Below, piece after piece: positions 1-8,440 of a stretch of DNA of 64,000 nucleotides. The notes below the pieces were generated by a model. It was not told the DNA's origin and made no database searches. It saw only the letters and a list, made by a program, of their open reading frames with translations. The stretch is from the NCBI GenBank assembly GCA_021292165.1, contig JAHFWL010001196.1, positions 1,178,001 through 1,242,000 of the forward strand. Direction: 5' to 3'. The translations under genes were made by a program, and so were the position numbers. Position 1 is the stretch's first letter, and every line of letters begins with the position of its first letter. This DNA is from Shinisaurus crocodilurus (taxonomy: Eukaryota; Chordata; Lepidosauria; Squamata; Shinisauridae).

Positions 1-86
1 CATCCCCCAAAATAGATTGGGATAGCTAATTTAATGTTCAGACCAAAACCCAGAGTGGCTTCACTGCCCCATTGACATTGGAGCAC
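1..86. mobile_element. Right arm of a foldback hAT element (CAGTGGAGG family), cut by the window start
   Basis: The first bases match, in order, the right half of the foldback family seen complete at 55690-55891: a CCCCAAAATAG centre, a GATAGCT block, GTTCAGAC, an AGAGTGG block, ACTGCCCC and GACATTGGAG. The left arm lies outside the window and the terminal CCTCCACTG is not clear, so this is a truncated or decayed copy. Confidence 0.55.
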
Positions 87-465
87 ACACCTGCTGTAGG
101 TGGGCAGGAACACAGTGCCAAGACCCAATGAGATCAGAGGCAAGCAATGTTGTTGAGGACAAGCTGATAGTCATCTGGTTCTGGAGCAGGCAGACAAGGA
201 TCCACAGATCCAAACACAAATGACTCAGTCAGAGGCCATCTAGGGGTCATGTCCTGGAGCAGGCAGAAGGCAAACAAGGAGGAGAACAAGGCTGGAGAGG
301 CTGTTCCTTAGCTTTCCCCCAAGGACAGGTTTTGCTCAGACTGGGGGAGCTAAGACTGGAGCAACAGCTATATAGTGTCAGATCCAGGATGTAGGCAGCA
401 GGCATTTCAGGGCAGGGCATGGTGGAGCCAAGACCGACAGAGGTGTCGGAGTCAGAGACAGGCAT
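87..465 (-). mobile_element. CT-rich, TATA-bearing LTR-like sequence, part 1 (interrupted by the RTE insertion)
   Basis: On the minus strand this is rich in CTG, CCTTG and CTGACTC words and contains a TATA-like CTATATAG at about 369-376. It continues at 3679 once the RTE-like element is removed, because the same 12-bp sequence flanks that element on both sides. The composition resembles long terminal repeats or leader regions of LTR elements, but I see no TG...CA ends, primer-binding site or gag/pol, so the class is a guess. Similar-looking stretches occur at 33411-33660 and 57170-57560. Confidence 0.3.
454..465 (+). repeat. Target-site duplication, 3' side of RTE copy 1
   Basis: The 12-base word agagacaggcat here recurs exactly at 3667-3678, directly outside the opposite end of the element. 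It fixes both element boundaries and shows the element inserted by target-primed reverse transcription. Confidence 0.85.
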
Positions 466-553
466 CATCATCATCATCAGGCGATCACTCGTGACCGAGT
501 AAGATTGTCTTCCGGGATAAAAGGAGGAAATTCTAAAGAAGATTGTGTAGACT

Positions 554-2362
554 CTAGCGATGGGTCCGTAAGTGACTGTGGAGGCCAATTCTAGATCCAC
601 ACAGCTTCCCACAGCGAGGACACAGGTTACCAGATAGAAGATGGTCCTGTAAAGGATTCATTTGACGTGCTTTTCGCTTAGCACGTTTCTCCCTTTCACC
701 TTGCACTCGGGCTTCTTCAAAGTCCATGGAACCTTTGTGAAAGGCCAACCTCCATTTAGATCGTTCATGGGCCAGAGCTTCCCAGTTTTCTATGTTTATA
801 TTGCATTTTTTTAGATTAGCCTTATGAACATCTTTAAACCTCTTATATTGACCACCGATATTCCGCTTTCCATCCTTGAGTTGGGAGTAAAGTAACTGCT
901 TTGGGAGACGGCAGTCAGGCATTCGAACAACATGACCGGTCCACTGAAGTTGGCGTTGAAGGATCATTTTTTCAATGCTAGTAGTCTTTGCTTCTTCCAG
1001 TACACTGACATTTGTTCGCCTATCTTCCCAAATAATTTGCAGGATTTTCCGGAGGCAACGTTGATGAAACCTTTCAAGGAGGTGGAAGTGACGTTTATAG
1101 ATAGTCCATGTTTCGCAGGCATACAATAAAGTTGGTAATACAATGGCTTCATAAACCAGTGTTTTGGTCTTCTTACAAATATCCCGATCCTCGAACACTC
1201 TATGTTTCATTCGAGAAAATGCGGCACTTGCGGAGCTCAGACGATGCTGGATTTCACTGTCGATGTTAGCTGTAACAGAAAGATAGCTGCCAAGATAGAG
1301 AAAATGATCAACATTTTCCAGTATTGTCCCGCCAAGCTGGATAGATGGCATCACCAAAGGATTGGCTTGCACTTGCTGATGAAGCACTTTGGTTTTTTTG
1401 ATGTTAAGTGAGAGACCAAGTTTTTCGTATGCTTCTGCAAAAGCATTTAGGATAGTTTGGAGATCATCCTCTGAATGTGCGGAGACCACATTATCATCAG
1501 CATACTGAAGTTCCACAACGGAGGTTGTAATTACCTTACTTTTTGCTTTCAGCCTGCTGAGATTAAAAAGCTTTCCATCTGTTCGATATATAATTCCCAC
1601 ACCGGTGGGAAGTTTCCCCTTGACAAGATGTAAAACCATGGCGATGAAAATGGCAAATAATGTTGGGGCGATAACACATCCCTGTTTAACACCTGATCCC
1701 ACTTTAAATGGAGCACCATGAGAGCCGTTGTTGTCCAAAACCGTTGCGGTCATGTTGTCATGGAGAAGTCGCAAGATATTCACAAATTTATTGGGGCATC
1801 CAATTTTCATAAGGATAGTCCAGAGAGCTGTACGGTCTACAGTATCAAAGGCCTTAGCCAAATCGATAAATGCCATATAAAGGGGTTGATTTTGCTCCCG
1901 GCATTTTTCTTGGAGCTGACGTGCAGTAAAAATCATGTCTACTGTCCCTCTAGAGGGGCGGAAACCATATTGAGTTTCAGGGAGGATCTCTTCTGAAATA
2001 GATAGAAGACGGTTTGCGAGAATCCTAGCAAATATTTTACCTGCGGTTGCTAAGAGAGAAATGCCCCGATAGTTTCCACAGTCTGTTCTATCACCCTTCT
2101 TAAAGAGGGTGATAATTATGGCATCCCTGAAGTCTTCTGGGATCTCTTCTCTTATCCAGATTTTTTCGATGAGTTTATGAAGATGTTGTACAAGTTCGGG
2201 GCCCCCTTCTTTAAAGATTTCAGCAGGAATCCCATCTGGTCCACTAGCTTTGTTGTTCTTCATTTGATTAATGGCTTTTTTTACTTCATCCAAAGTGGGG
2301 AGTATTGCAAGTTCCTCTTTAATTTGTTTTTGCGGGATTTGCGAAAAAATCTCATTATCCAC
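554..2362 (-). CDS. Reverse transcriptase part of RTE-like element (copy 1)
   Basis: This 602-residue frame carries the non-LTR reverse transcriptase blocks in order: KASGPDGIP (38-46), NYRGISLL (97-104), YGFRPSRGT (132-140), FIDLAKAFD with the first catalytic Asp (165-173), GVKQGCVIAPTLF (224-236), YADD with the catalytic Asp pair (287-290), and a downstream LNIKKTK block. The C-terminus ends in a C2H2-like finger, CxxC...HxxxxH (about 580-602), probably nucleic-acid binding. The enzyme would copy element RNA at a nicked chromosomal target. The true open frame continues upstream without a stop to about 2690, so the listed start is only the first usable start codon after the frameshift. Copy 2 differs by only about three residues over the last 460. 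Confidence 0.85.
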   Translation of the reverse strand: MDNEIFSQIPQKQIKEELAILPTLDEVKKAINQMKNNKASGPDGIPAEIFKEGGPELVQHLHKLIEKIWIREEIPEDFRDAIIITLFKKGDRTDCGNYRGISLLATAGKIFARILANRLLSISEEILPETQYGFRPSRGTVDMIFTARQLQEKCREQNQPLYMAFIDLAKAFDTVDRTALWTILMKIGCPNKFVNILRLLHDNMTATVLDNNGSHGAPFKVGSGVKQGCVIAPTLFAIFIAMVLHLVKGKLPTGVGIIYRTDGKLFNLSRLKAKSKVITTSVVELQYADDNVVSAHSEDDLQTILNAFAEAYEKLGLSLNIKKTKVLHQQVQANPLVMPSIQLGGTILENVDHFLYLGSYLSVTANIDSEIQHRLSSASAAFSRMKHRVFEDRDICKKTKTLVYEAIVLPTLLYACETWTIYKRHFHLLERFHQRCLRKILQIIWEDRRTNVSVLEEAKTTSIEKMILQRQLQWTGHVVRMPDCRLPKQLLYSQLKDGKRNIGGQYKRFKDVHKANLKKCNINIENWEALAHERSKWRLAFHKGSMDFEEARVQGEREKRAKRKARQMNPLQDHLLSGNLCPRCGKLCGSRIGLHSHLRTHR

Positions 2363-2430
2363 CTTAGATTTACGATTTAAAAGGTCATAATAATGCTCTT
2401 TCCAACGCAGTGCAATAGACTCTTTGTCTT

Positions 2431-3486
2431 TTAAGAGTTTGGTGCCATCTTTTGATTGTAAAGGGTTTGTACCATAGGTTTTTGGTCCATAAATGGCCCT
2501 TGTGGCCTTAAAAAAACCCCGTGCATCATGAGATTCTGCAAGTTGTTGAATTTCTTCAGCTTTCTTTTTCCACCAAGCGTTCTTAAGTTCTCTTGTTCTT
2601 CTTTGGACCTCAGCCTTTGCGCTAGCGTAGGTTTTTTTCTTGGCAGCGCAGTTAATATCATTTTGCCATATTTGGAAGGCTTTCCTTTTTGGTCAATTAT
2701 ATATTTAATCTCATTGTCATTTTCATCAAACCAATCCTGATGTTTCTTAGTTTCATATCCAATAGTTTGTTCACAAGCTGCAGTAATGGAGGTTTTCAGC
2801 TTAGACCAATGGTCCTCAATGTTGTCAGGAGGTTCCGTAGGTAGATGTTCCTTAAGAAGTGATTGAAGACGAGTTTGCTTAATAGGATCTTGAAGGACTT
2901 GGATGTTCATTTTACGCCTTGGTTTCCTTCCTTGAAGCCTACGTTGGGGAGCAATGTTGATAACCATTGTGGAACGGATTAGTCGGTGGTCTGTCCAGCA
3001 GTCGTCGGCACTCACCATGGCCCTAGTAAGAAGTACATCGCGGCGATCTCTAACACGGACAATTACATAATCCAGAAGATGCCAGTGCTTTGACCGTGGG
3101 TGCTGCCATGATGTTTTAAACTTATTCTTTTGTCGAAAGAGCGTGTTTGTGATAGTGAGATTATGCTCTGCACATATAGACAAAAGTAAGAGTCCGTTCG
3201 GGTTGCTATTACCAACTCCGTCTTTTCCAATAGTTTCTGGCCATAAATCAAAGTCACGCCCGACTCTTGCGTTAAAATCGCCCAGGAGGATAATTTTATC
3301 CTCCTTAGGTATCTCTGACAGGAGAGTGTCCAACTGGCTGTAAAAACTTTCCTTGATGTCATCATCAGCATCTAATGTTGGTGCATAAGCGCTCAAAATA
3401 GTTACCTGTTGGTTATTGGCGAGCTTTAATCGAAGAGTTATCAGGCGTTCGTTAATGCCAGTAGGAACTTCTGACAAAGAGTTCAC
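2431..3486 (-). pseudogene. AP-type endonuclease part of RTE-like element, truncated and frameshifted
   Basis: This 351-residue frame holds the C-terminal two thirds of an exonuclease-endonuclease-phosphatase fold: LSAYAPT (31-37), ILLGDFNARVG (65-75) with the Asp/Asn catalytic pair, LLDYVIV (137-143) and the final catalytic Asp-His in WTDHRLI (164-170). The N-terminal part that normally carries the first Asn and the Glu of the active site is missing: just upstream (about 3527) the sequence jumps into the GC-rich leader in another frame. The downstream end is also false. From about 2690 the linker that should run into the RT is in a different frame because of a shift in a run of five A's (minus strand, 2686-2690). 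The domain would nick target DNA in an intact element; here it cannot. Confidence 0.8.
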
Positions 3487-3526
3487 TAGTTCATTTTTGA
3501 TGGCAAAGCCTACACCATGTATTTGT

Positions 3527-3666
3527 CTTTGTCTGGTTCCTCTCCCCGGACCTTACCGCCATGGGTGACCCTACTGGGAGTACATAGCTCCCGACGGCAT
3601 TGCTCACAGGATTCATCGGAACACGCAAGCCCACTCACCACTTCAAGGTGACGATCCGGCGAGGGG
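3527..3666 (-). other. GC-rich 5' leader of the RTE-like element
   Basis: Between the endonuclease remnant and the 5' target-site duplication, the minus strand holds a non-repetitive GC-rich leader starting CCCCTCGCCGGATCG. It contains a TCCTGTGAGCAATGCCGTCG block and a GTCACCCATGG word. No frame in it joins the endonuclease frame. It ends abruptly at the proposed deletion junction near 3527-3535. Confidence 0.55.
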
Positions 3667-3678
3667 AGAGACAGGCAT
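3667..3678 (+). repeat. Target-site duplication, 5' side of RTE copy 1
   Basis: An exact copy of the 12-base word at 454-465, lying directly outside the first base of the element leader. Confidence 0.85.
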
Positions 3679-3837
3679 AGGCAAATACCGGCACAGTGTT
3701 GCAGGCAAGGAGTGAAGTCAGTAACAAGCAGGGTCAAAATACTGGCAAGGCATGCAGGGCCAGAGGCAAAGAGAAGAGTCAGGAACCAGCAAGGTCAGGA
3801 CACAGAAGACAGCAGAGGCCAAGGCAAGAACATACAT

Positions 3838-3954
3838 GCCGCAGCCGCAGCCGCAGCCGCAGCCGCAGCCGCAGCCGCAGCCGCAGCCGCAGCCGCAGCC
3901 GCAGCCGCAGCCGCAGCCGCAGCCGCAGCCGCAGCCGCCGCCGCCGCCGCCGCC
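3838..3954 (+). repeat. (GCAGCC)n hexanucleotide repeat followed by (GCC)n
   Basis: About sixteen uninterrupted GCAGCC units pass into about six GCC triplets. The tract is pure, which suggests recent expansion and likely length polymorphism. The long frames that cross it (poly-Ala, Arg-Ser, Pro-Gln) are consequences of the repeat, not genes. Confidence 0.95.
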
Positions 3955-3992
3955 ACAAAGACTCATGTTGCTGTGGCAAAGAGGAGCAGGAA

Positions 3993-4018
3993 CAGGAAGC
4001 CTTTTATAGGGCTTCCTG
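3993..4018 (-). promoter_or_regulatory. TATA-like box inside a small inverted repeat
   Basis: On the minus strand CTATAAAAG sits between 9-base inverted arms (CAGGAAGCC and GGCTTCCTG). The GC repeat lies about 40 bp downstream. This could be the core promoter of the LTR-like sequence, but there is no independent support for a start site. Confidence 0.35.
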
Positions 4019-4344
4019 TGGCTCCCAGCTGGTTTGCATGAGGGAACTGGCTCTAATCTTGTGAGCACCTATACGTCTGGTGCTAATCCTGCAAGCATCT
4101 GCAAGGTGGACCTGACCGTCTTTTCCATCAGGCCACCAGGTGGAGCTGCAGCACAATGCAGATTGAGCAGATCCTGGCATGTAGAGTCAGTCGGGCCCTA
4201 TTGGTTACTTAAGTCACCTGATCTTACTGGAGCTGATGAGCCCTTGCTGGCCATTATATGGGTGCTGCTGCAGCACAGACCAAGCCAACAACTCCCTCTC
4301 AGCCTGAGAGCTGCCCTGCACAGCTCATGCATTTATGAGTGACC

Positions 4345-4540
4345 TTTTCAACCAAACAGGGCATCCAAAGCAACTTACAATTAAAACTTTTAATGCTTTT
4401 CGTGGTTTAAAATTTTTTAAAACAATTTGAACACATTAAAATGTGTTAAAATTTAAAACAGCAGAATTAAGGGCATTAGAAAATCTTAAAATGAGAGTGT
4501 GGAGCTAATACATTTAGGGTGCAATCCTATGCATGTTAAA
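4345..4540. other. AT-rich stretch, possible reversed LINE 3' end
   Basis: It starts with a GGGCATCCAAAGCAACTTAC-like word of the kind found near LINE/SINE 3' ends and continues as AAAATTTTAA-rich DNA. There is no reading frame and no firm assignment. Confidence 0.25.
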
Positions 4541-5280
4541 AAGGGAAATTGTTTAACTCAGCTGTGGTGTCAGTTGTGAGCCGGGCGGGGCTGTATCAAC
4601 TCCATCTGATATGGCAGCTGCGCCCCTACCTTCCTAATCATCTGCTGCCATCAGTGGTTCATGCCTTGGTCTCCTCTCGCCTAGACTACTGTAATGCGCT
4701 CTACGTGGGGTTACCCTGGAAGACGGTTCGGCGCTTCAGCTGGTACAGAATGTGGCAGCTCGCCTGGTTAAAGGCAGCCGCCAGCGAGACCACATCACAC
4801 CAATGCTCAAGGAGTTGCACTAGCTAGCAGTTGCTTGCCAGGCCGAATTCAAGGTGTTGGTTTTGACCTTTAAAACCCTTTACGGCTCCGGCCCAGTTTA
4901 TCTCAAGGAGCACCTCCAGCAACATCAAGTAGGCCGCTCAACAAGGTCTGCCACGGACGGCCTTCTCCTTATCCCATCAGCCAGAGCAGCCAGGCTGGTG
5001 GGGACTAGGAAGAGGGCCTTCTCTGTGGCGGCCCCCGTATTGTGGAACTCCCTCCCTAGTGACCTTCGCCATGCCCCCTCCCTGATGAGCTTCCGCCGCG
5101 CATTAAAAACATGGTATTTCAGGCGGGAATATGGGGTGGGTTAGGATTTTAAAATAATTTTTTATACCATTTTAATTATCATGTTTTATTGTGTTGTTTT
5201 AATTGTACATCGCCCAGGGTGGTCGGGTGGCCGGCCAGATGGGCGATTAACAAATATAATGAAATAAATAGATAAATAAA
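4541..5280 (+). mobile_element. L2/CR1-like LINE, 3' end with reverse transcriptase remnant
   Basis: Two broken frames (4549-4827 and 4854-5144) encode the end of a non-LTR reverse transcriptase. The first has VHALVSSRLDYCNALYVGLP. The second has VLTFKTLYGSGPVYLKEHL, RAFSVAAPVLWNSLPSDLR and SLMSFRRALKTW. After the stop comes a short AT-rich 3' UTR with the words CATCGCCCAGGGTGG and GGGCGATTAACAAATATAAT and a degraded AAATAAAT tail ending near 5280. The frames are shifted relative to each other, so this is a dead 5'-truncated copy. A second copy of the same 3' end is at 9846-10096. Confidence 0.8.
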
Positions 5281-5299
5281 TTGTCCTACAACAGCATGG

Positions 5300-5420
5300 C
5301 TGGCTGGGGGAGGCTGGTGACTCCTATTTCAGTGGGGCTCCTTTTCCGTTGCAGGTTTCATGTGGAGCTTCATAGGAGCTATTCCACCGGTGGCTGGAGC
5401 TGAGGGCAAAAGAGGTTGGG
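5300..5420. mobile_element. Partial foldback hAT element (left arm)
   Basis: GGGGAGGCTGGTGACTCC, then CAGTGGGGCTCCTTTTCC, TTGCAGGTTTC and GGAGCTTCATAGGAGCTAT match the left arms at 43367 and 62732. The right arm is not recognisable in the following 200 bp, so the copy is truncated or rearranged. Confidence 0.55.
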
Positions 5421-5652
5421 CCAAAAATACAAAACAACCCCGCCCCCCACCTGATTGTAATTTGAAGCTCTTACTGCAAGAGGAGCAGTGACCGCCTTGG
5501 GAAAGGCATTTCAGCCTTTTAGAAGGGGGGGTGGATTCTATGCTAAAGCTGGGAAACCAAACCACGGGTGGTCAGAGACCGTAGGTGGGGCTAGGGGTGG
5601 CAGGCGTGGCTCTCCAAGGATCTCCAGAGGACCAGATTGGGACCACAGGGGG

Positions 5653-5853
5653 CAGCGGAACCTGGTGGCTCCAATGTCGGTGGGGTGGTGTATCCACTCC
5701 AGATTTCAGTCCGAACTTTTAAGGAGCTATCCATGGTACAGAACCCTATCCCCAGAATAGGGTTCCGCTCCATGGATAGCCCCTTTAAAGTTCAGACTCA
5801 AACCTGGGGTGGATATACTGCCCCGCCGGCACTGGAGCCACCAGCCACTGCTG
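5653..5853. mobile_element. Foldback hAT element (CAGTGGAGG family), 201 bp
   Basis: Nearly its whole length is an inverted repeat: the left arm (CTGGTGGCTCCAATGTCGG, TATCCACTCC, GAACTTTTAAGGAGCTATCC) is mirrored in the right arm around a short centre near 5752. The flanks acaggggg (5645-5652) and ccaggggg (5854-5861) agree at 7 of 8 bases, as expected for an aged 8-bp hAT duplication. It has no coding capacity. Confidence 0.8.
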
Positions 5854-5861
5854 CCAGGGGG

Positions 5862-6855
5862 AGCAGATTTGGCCCACTGACCTCAGGGTCAACACCGCTG
5901 GTATAAAATAGTTCCCACTTTCCTCCCCCTCACTCTTACTGTTGTGGTGTGGTGTTCTGTTGGCTGAATCGTATCGAGGGCCAGGGGGGAGTCTTGGGCG
6001 AGCACGTGTTCAGCGGAATGAACTTGAGAGAGAGATGGCACCTCCATCTCCGCCACAGGCCTACGGAAGGCACAATCACTCCATTGTCTTTGAAACCCAT
6101 GGCTGGGCTGTCCTGCGGCTCCAGAAAGGATGTAAATAATTAAACCGCATCAATAATTCAGAGCCAAATAATTATCATATAATGGAATCGTCAGGCGGCA
6201 TGTAGGCCGAGACTAAAACCCGCAGTAATCATTTTACAGCTTCCCCGTCCCCAGGCATACACCGTACCATCTTCCTTTCTGACCTCAACCAACATCTTTA
6301 ACCTTCTCTTCTTTGGTGCACAACTAAGATTTTCAAACTCCAGTGCCAAAGAATCAAATTAGGCGAGGTGCAGGAGGTTGGGTCTCCTGGCATCTTTTTT
6401 CAAAGACGAAAAAGCCACGGCGAAGGGGGAAAATTGGATCAGGGCCGTTGATCGGGGGGGCTAGGAGGATTTACCCCTTTGTCCATTTCATTTCCTCAAC
6501 TGAAGGAAACTGAATTGGTGAGATCCAGTTTCTCACCAATATCCCCATCACTGGGGGGAAATGATAGGTCCAGATCAGGTGCTCTACCCCCTGGCCTTCT
6601 TGCAGCACTGTGTTCCTGATCCAGTTTCATCGCATCCACACGAATAAGCAGACGACTGGTTTTCAGTTTTGAAAAAGGCATCGGAGGATCGCGTCACACC
6701 GTTTCTGCATCTCCAGAGCCCAAGGGCGGTTGGGCCCTTTGAATGCAACTGAAACATGGAAGGAGGTCCCTCCCCCATGCCAAGCTTTCCTCAGCGCAGG
6801 GATGAAACGTGGTGGTGGAGAGGAGGAGACGAGGCGCATGGCACATGGCACGTGG
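5862..6855. other. No recognised feature
   Basis: I see no repeat family shared with the rest of the window and no convincing coding frame. A small inverted repeat (TGGTGAGA...TCTCACCA) lies at about 6516-6537. Confidence 0.4.
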
Positions 6856-6863
6856 ACGCACAC

Positions 6864-7530
6864 CAGGGATGTTGAGGAGTCCTTGGTCTCGAGTCACGAG
6901 TCGAGTCATGGGTCTTTGGACCCGAGTCTCGAGTCCGAGTCCGAGTCCTTGGTCCAAAATGGTGACTCACGAGTCCCGAGTCACTCCCAAAGCTGATTCC
7001 ACAAGTCCCTATTAAAATCAATGGGGGGGGGGGTTCCCAACAAAATAAGGCTACTTCAGATGTGTGGCTTAAATAAATTCTAGCCACAAAGTGTGCCTTT
7101 TTATTTCAAAACTCTGCAACTGATTTTGGCAAGAACAGACCAGGCAGACAAACCCAAAATAACCAGGCAGGCAGAGGAGGCAGGGAACCCCAAAACAGGC
7201 AGGCAGAGGCCTTTGTCTTGGACAATTCAACTGTTGAACTGGTCAAGAAGAGACCGGGCAGGCAGAGGAGGCTGGGAACCCCAAACAGGCAGGCAGAGGC
7301 AGCCAAACCCAAAATGTCTGAAAGGTTGCATTTTAGGAAAATGATTTTTAAAAATAAAGTTGCTGTACTTCCTAAAACCTATCCATGTTGCATTTGAGGA
7401 ACACGAGTCCTTGGTCTCGAGTCCCGAGTCGAGTCTCAAGTCCCATTAACAATATTGGGACTCGAGTCTGACTCGAGTCAAAGGGGGGACTCAGTCCGAC
7501 TCACGAGTCGAGTCCGAGTCCCCATCCCTG
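6864..7530. mobile_element. GGGATG-5 element A: hAT-type element with GAGTC arrays at both ends
   Basis: This 667-bp element begins CAGGGATG and ends CATCCCTG. It is flanked by acgcacac (6856-6863) and atgcacac (7531-7538), which differ by one C/T change, so this is an 8-bp target duplication. The left 120 bp contains about ten GAGTC pentamers, mostly as CGAGTC; the right 140 bp contains about nine, plus several GACTC in the opposite sense, some fused as GACTCGAGTC. The middle carries two copies of a unit with CAGGCAGGCAGAGG and GGGAACCCCAAA. There is no transposase frame. By analogy with other hAT elements, the pentamers could be multiple transposase-binding sites; that is inference. Confidence 0.85.
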
Positions 7531-7538
7531 ATGCACAC

Positions 7539-7832
7539 TAGTCACGCCAGCCTGGGAGGGGCTTCAGGGCAGAGAGAAGGTCATGGAGCCTTGCATTGGG
7601 CCTCTTTGGGCTTCCTCCATCCCTCGCTTTCTGCGGTCACATTTTTGGGGCCGAGCAGGGTGTTTGTTTTTTTTTAATCTACCACTGAATTGGCTCTTCA
7701 TAGCAGGTCTTTTTTTGCCCACGCTACACTGTATTGAAGGTGGAAGGTCATTTTAGGGGCTTGCCGTGTTCAAAGTTGATTCAGTCACATTTGAGGTTAG
7801 GTTGGCAGGCAGATGTGGGGGAATTCAGGTGG
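7539..7832. other. No recognised feature
   Basis: Single-copy-looking sequence with a short T-run (7667-7676). No shared repeat or frame was seen. Confidence 0.35.
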
Positions 7833-7840
7833 GGTTTAGG

Positions 7841-7988
7841 CAGGGCTTTTTTTTCTGGGGGAACTCACCGGAACTGAGTTCCAGCACCTTTTCTTCTATT
7901 AATTGCATTACAATTTAATCGCCATCTACTCCCGAGGAAATGTAATCCAAGAGTTCCGGTACCCTTTTCTCCAGAAAAAAAAGCACTG
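7841..7988. mobile_element. Short hAT-type element, 148 bp
   Basis: Imperfect terminal inverted repeats: CAGGGCTTTTTTTTCTGG at the left, and CCAGAAAAAAAAGCACTG at the right. An exact 8-bp duplication, ggtttagg, flanks it at 7833-7840 and 7989-7996. The interior is partly palindromic (GGAACTGAGTTCC, GAGTTCCGGTACC) and non-coding. Confidence 0.9.
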
Positions 7989-8184
7989 GGTTTAGGACTG
8001 GGAAGCATGCTGAGGCACCTTTATGGTGGTAGGCGATGCCTGAGGCTTGCTGCTCACTGCTGTGAGGCCCAGAGGTTAGAGACGGAGGCGGAGCACGTTT
8101 GAGGATAACTTGGCTTACCCAAAAGGCATCTTGAGGTGCTGGTGGGTGGCATGGTGGGAAGGCCTCCATACACCTGGACAGTGA

Positions 8185-8440
8185 TGTCCTGAGGGGCAGA
8201 CATCATAGTGACACTGTTCTGCAGGACCAGTATAGACTGACTCACCAGATAATCAGAGGGATTATGCCTATGTACTCCAGTTGCTGGGGAACATGGGCGG
8301 GAAGGTGCTGTTGCACTCATGTCTTGCTTGTGGGATCCTGTGGGCAGCAGGTTGGCCATTGTGTGAACAGAACGTAGGACTAGATGGACCCTTGGTCTGA
8401 TCCAGCAGGGCTCTTCTTATGTTCTTCTTACGTTCTTAAG
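8185..8440 (-). mobile_element. Dispersed repeat (family with GGATCAGACCAAGGGTCCAT), minus strand
   Basis: Reading the minus strand: AGCCCTGCTGGATCAGACC, CCATCTAGTCC, CTGTTCACACAATGGCCAACC, CACAAGCAAGACATGAGTGC and CCCAGCAACTGGAGTACA. The same order of words occurs on the plus strand at 27380-27530 and 63845-64000, which proves a repeat. It is probably a LINE- or SINE-derived family common in reptiles; I cannot name it. Confidence 0.65.

Larger units (their letters stand above)
466..3666 (-). mobile_element. RTE-like non-LTR retrotransposon, copy 1 (internally deleted)
   Basis: A 3.2-kb element read on the minus strand. It has a GC-rich leader (about 3530-3666), part of an AP-type endonuclease (2431-3486), a reverse transcriptase (554-2362) and a short 3' end in TGA repeats (466-480) rather than poly(A). 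A 12-bp target-site duplication flanks it. The single EN-RT frame and TGA-type tail point to the RTE group, but the clade is not proven. The endonuclease N-terminus is missing and there is a frameshift at 2686-2690, so this copy cannot make its own complete protein. The last 1.5 kb is almost identical to the copy at 57567-59417, implying recent mobilisation of the family. Confidence 0.9.
3679..4340 (-). mobile_element. CT-rich, TATA-bearing LTR-like sequence, part 2
   Basis: This is the continuation of 87-465 across the RTE insertion. On the minus strand it reads as CT-rich leader-like DNA: a TATA-like box near 4002-4009, then a triplet/hexamer GC repeat, then repeated CCTTG/CTGAC words. It looks like a promoter plus transcribed leader of an old retroelement, but no coding part is attached. 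The class assignment is tentative. Confidence 0.3.

Noticed and set aside
964..2380. Plus-strand frames within 932-2380 and minus-strand frames within 57885-58952
   Set aside because: They lie antisense to the two reverse transcriptase copies and appear in both for that reason only.
3696..4068. Several overlapping 85-122 codon frames with poly-Ala, Arg-Ser or Pro-Gln tracts
   Set aside because: They are all readings of the (GCAGCC)n/(GCC)n repeat in different frames; the flanks show no coding pattern.
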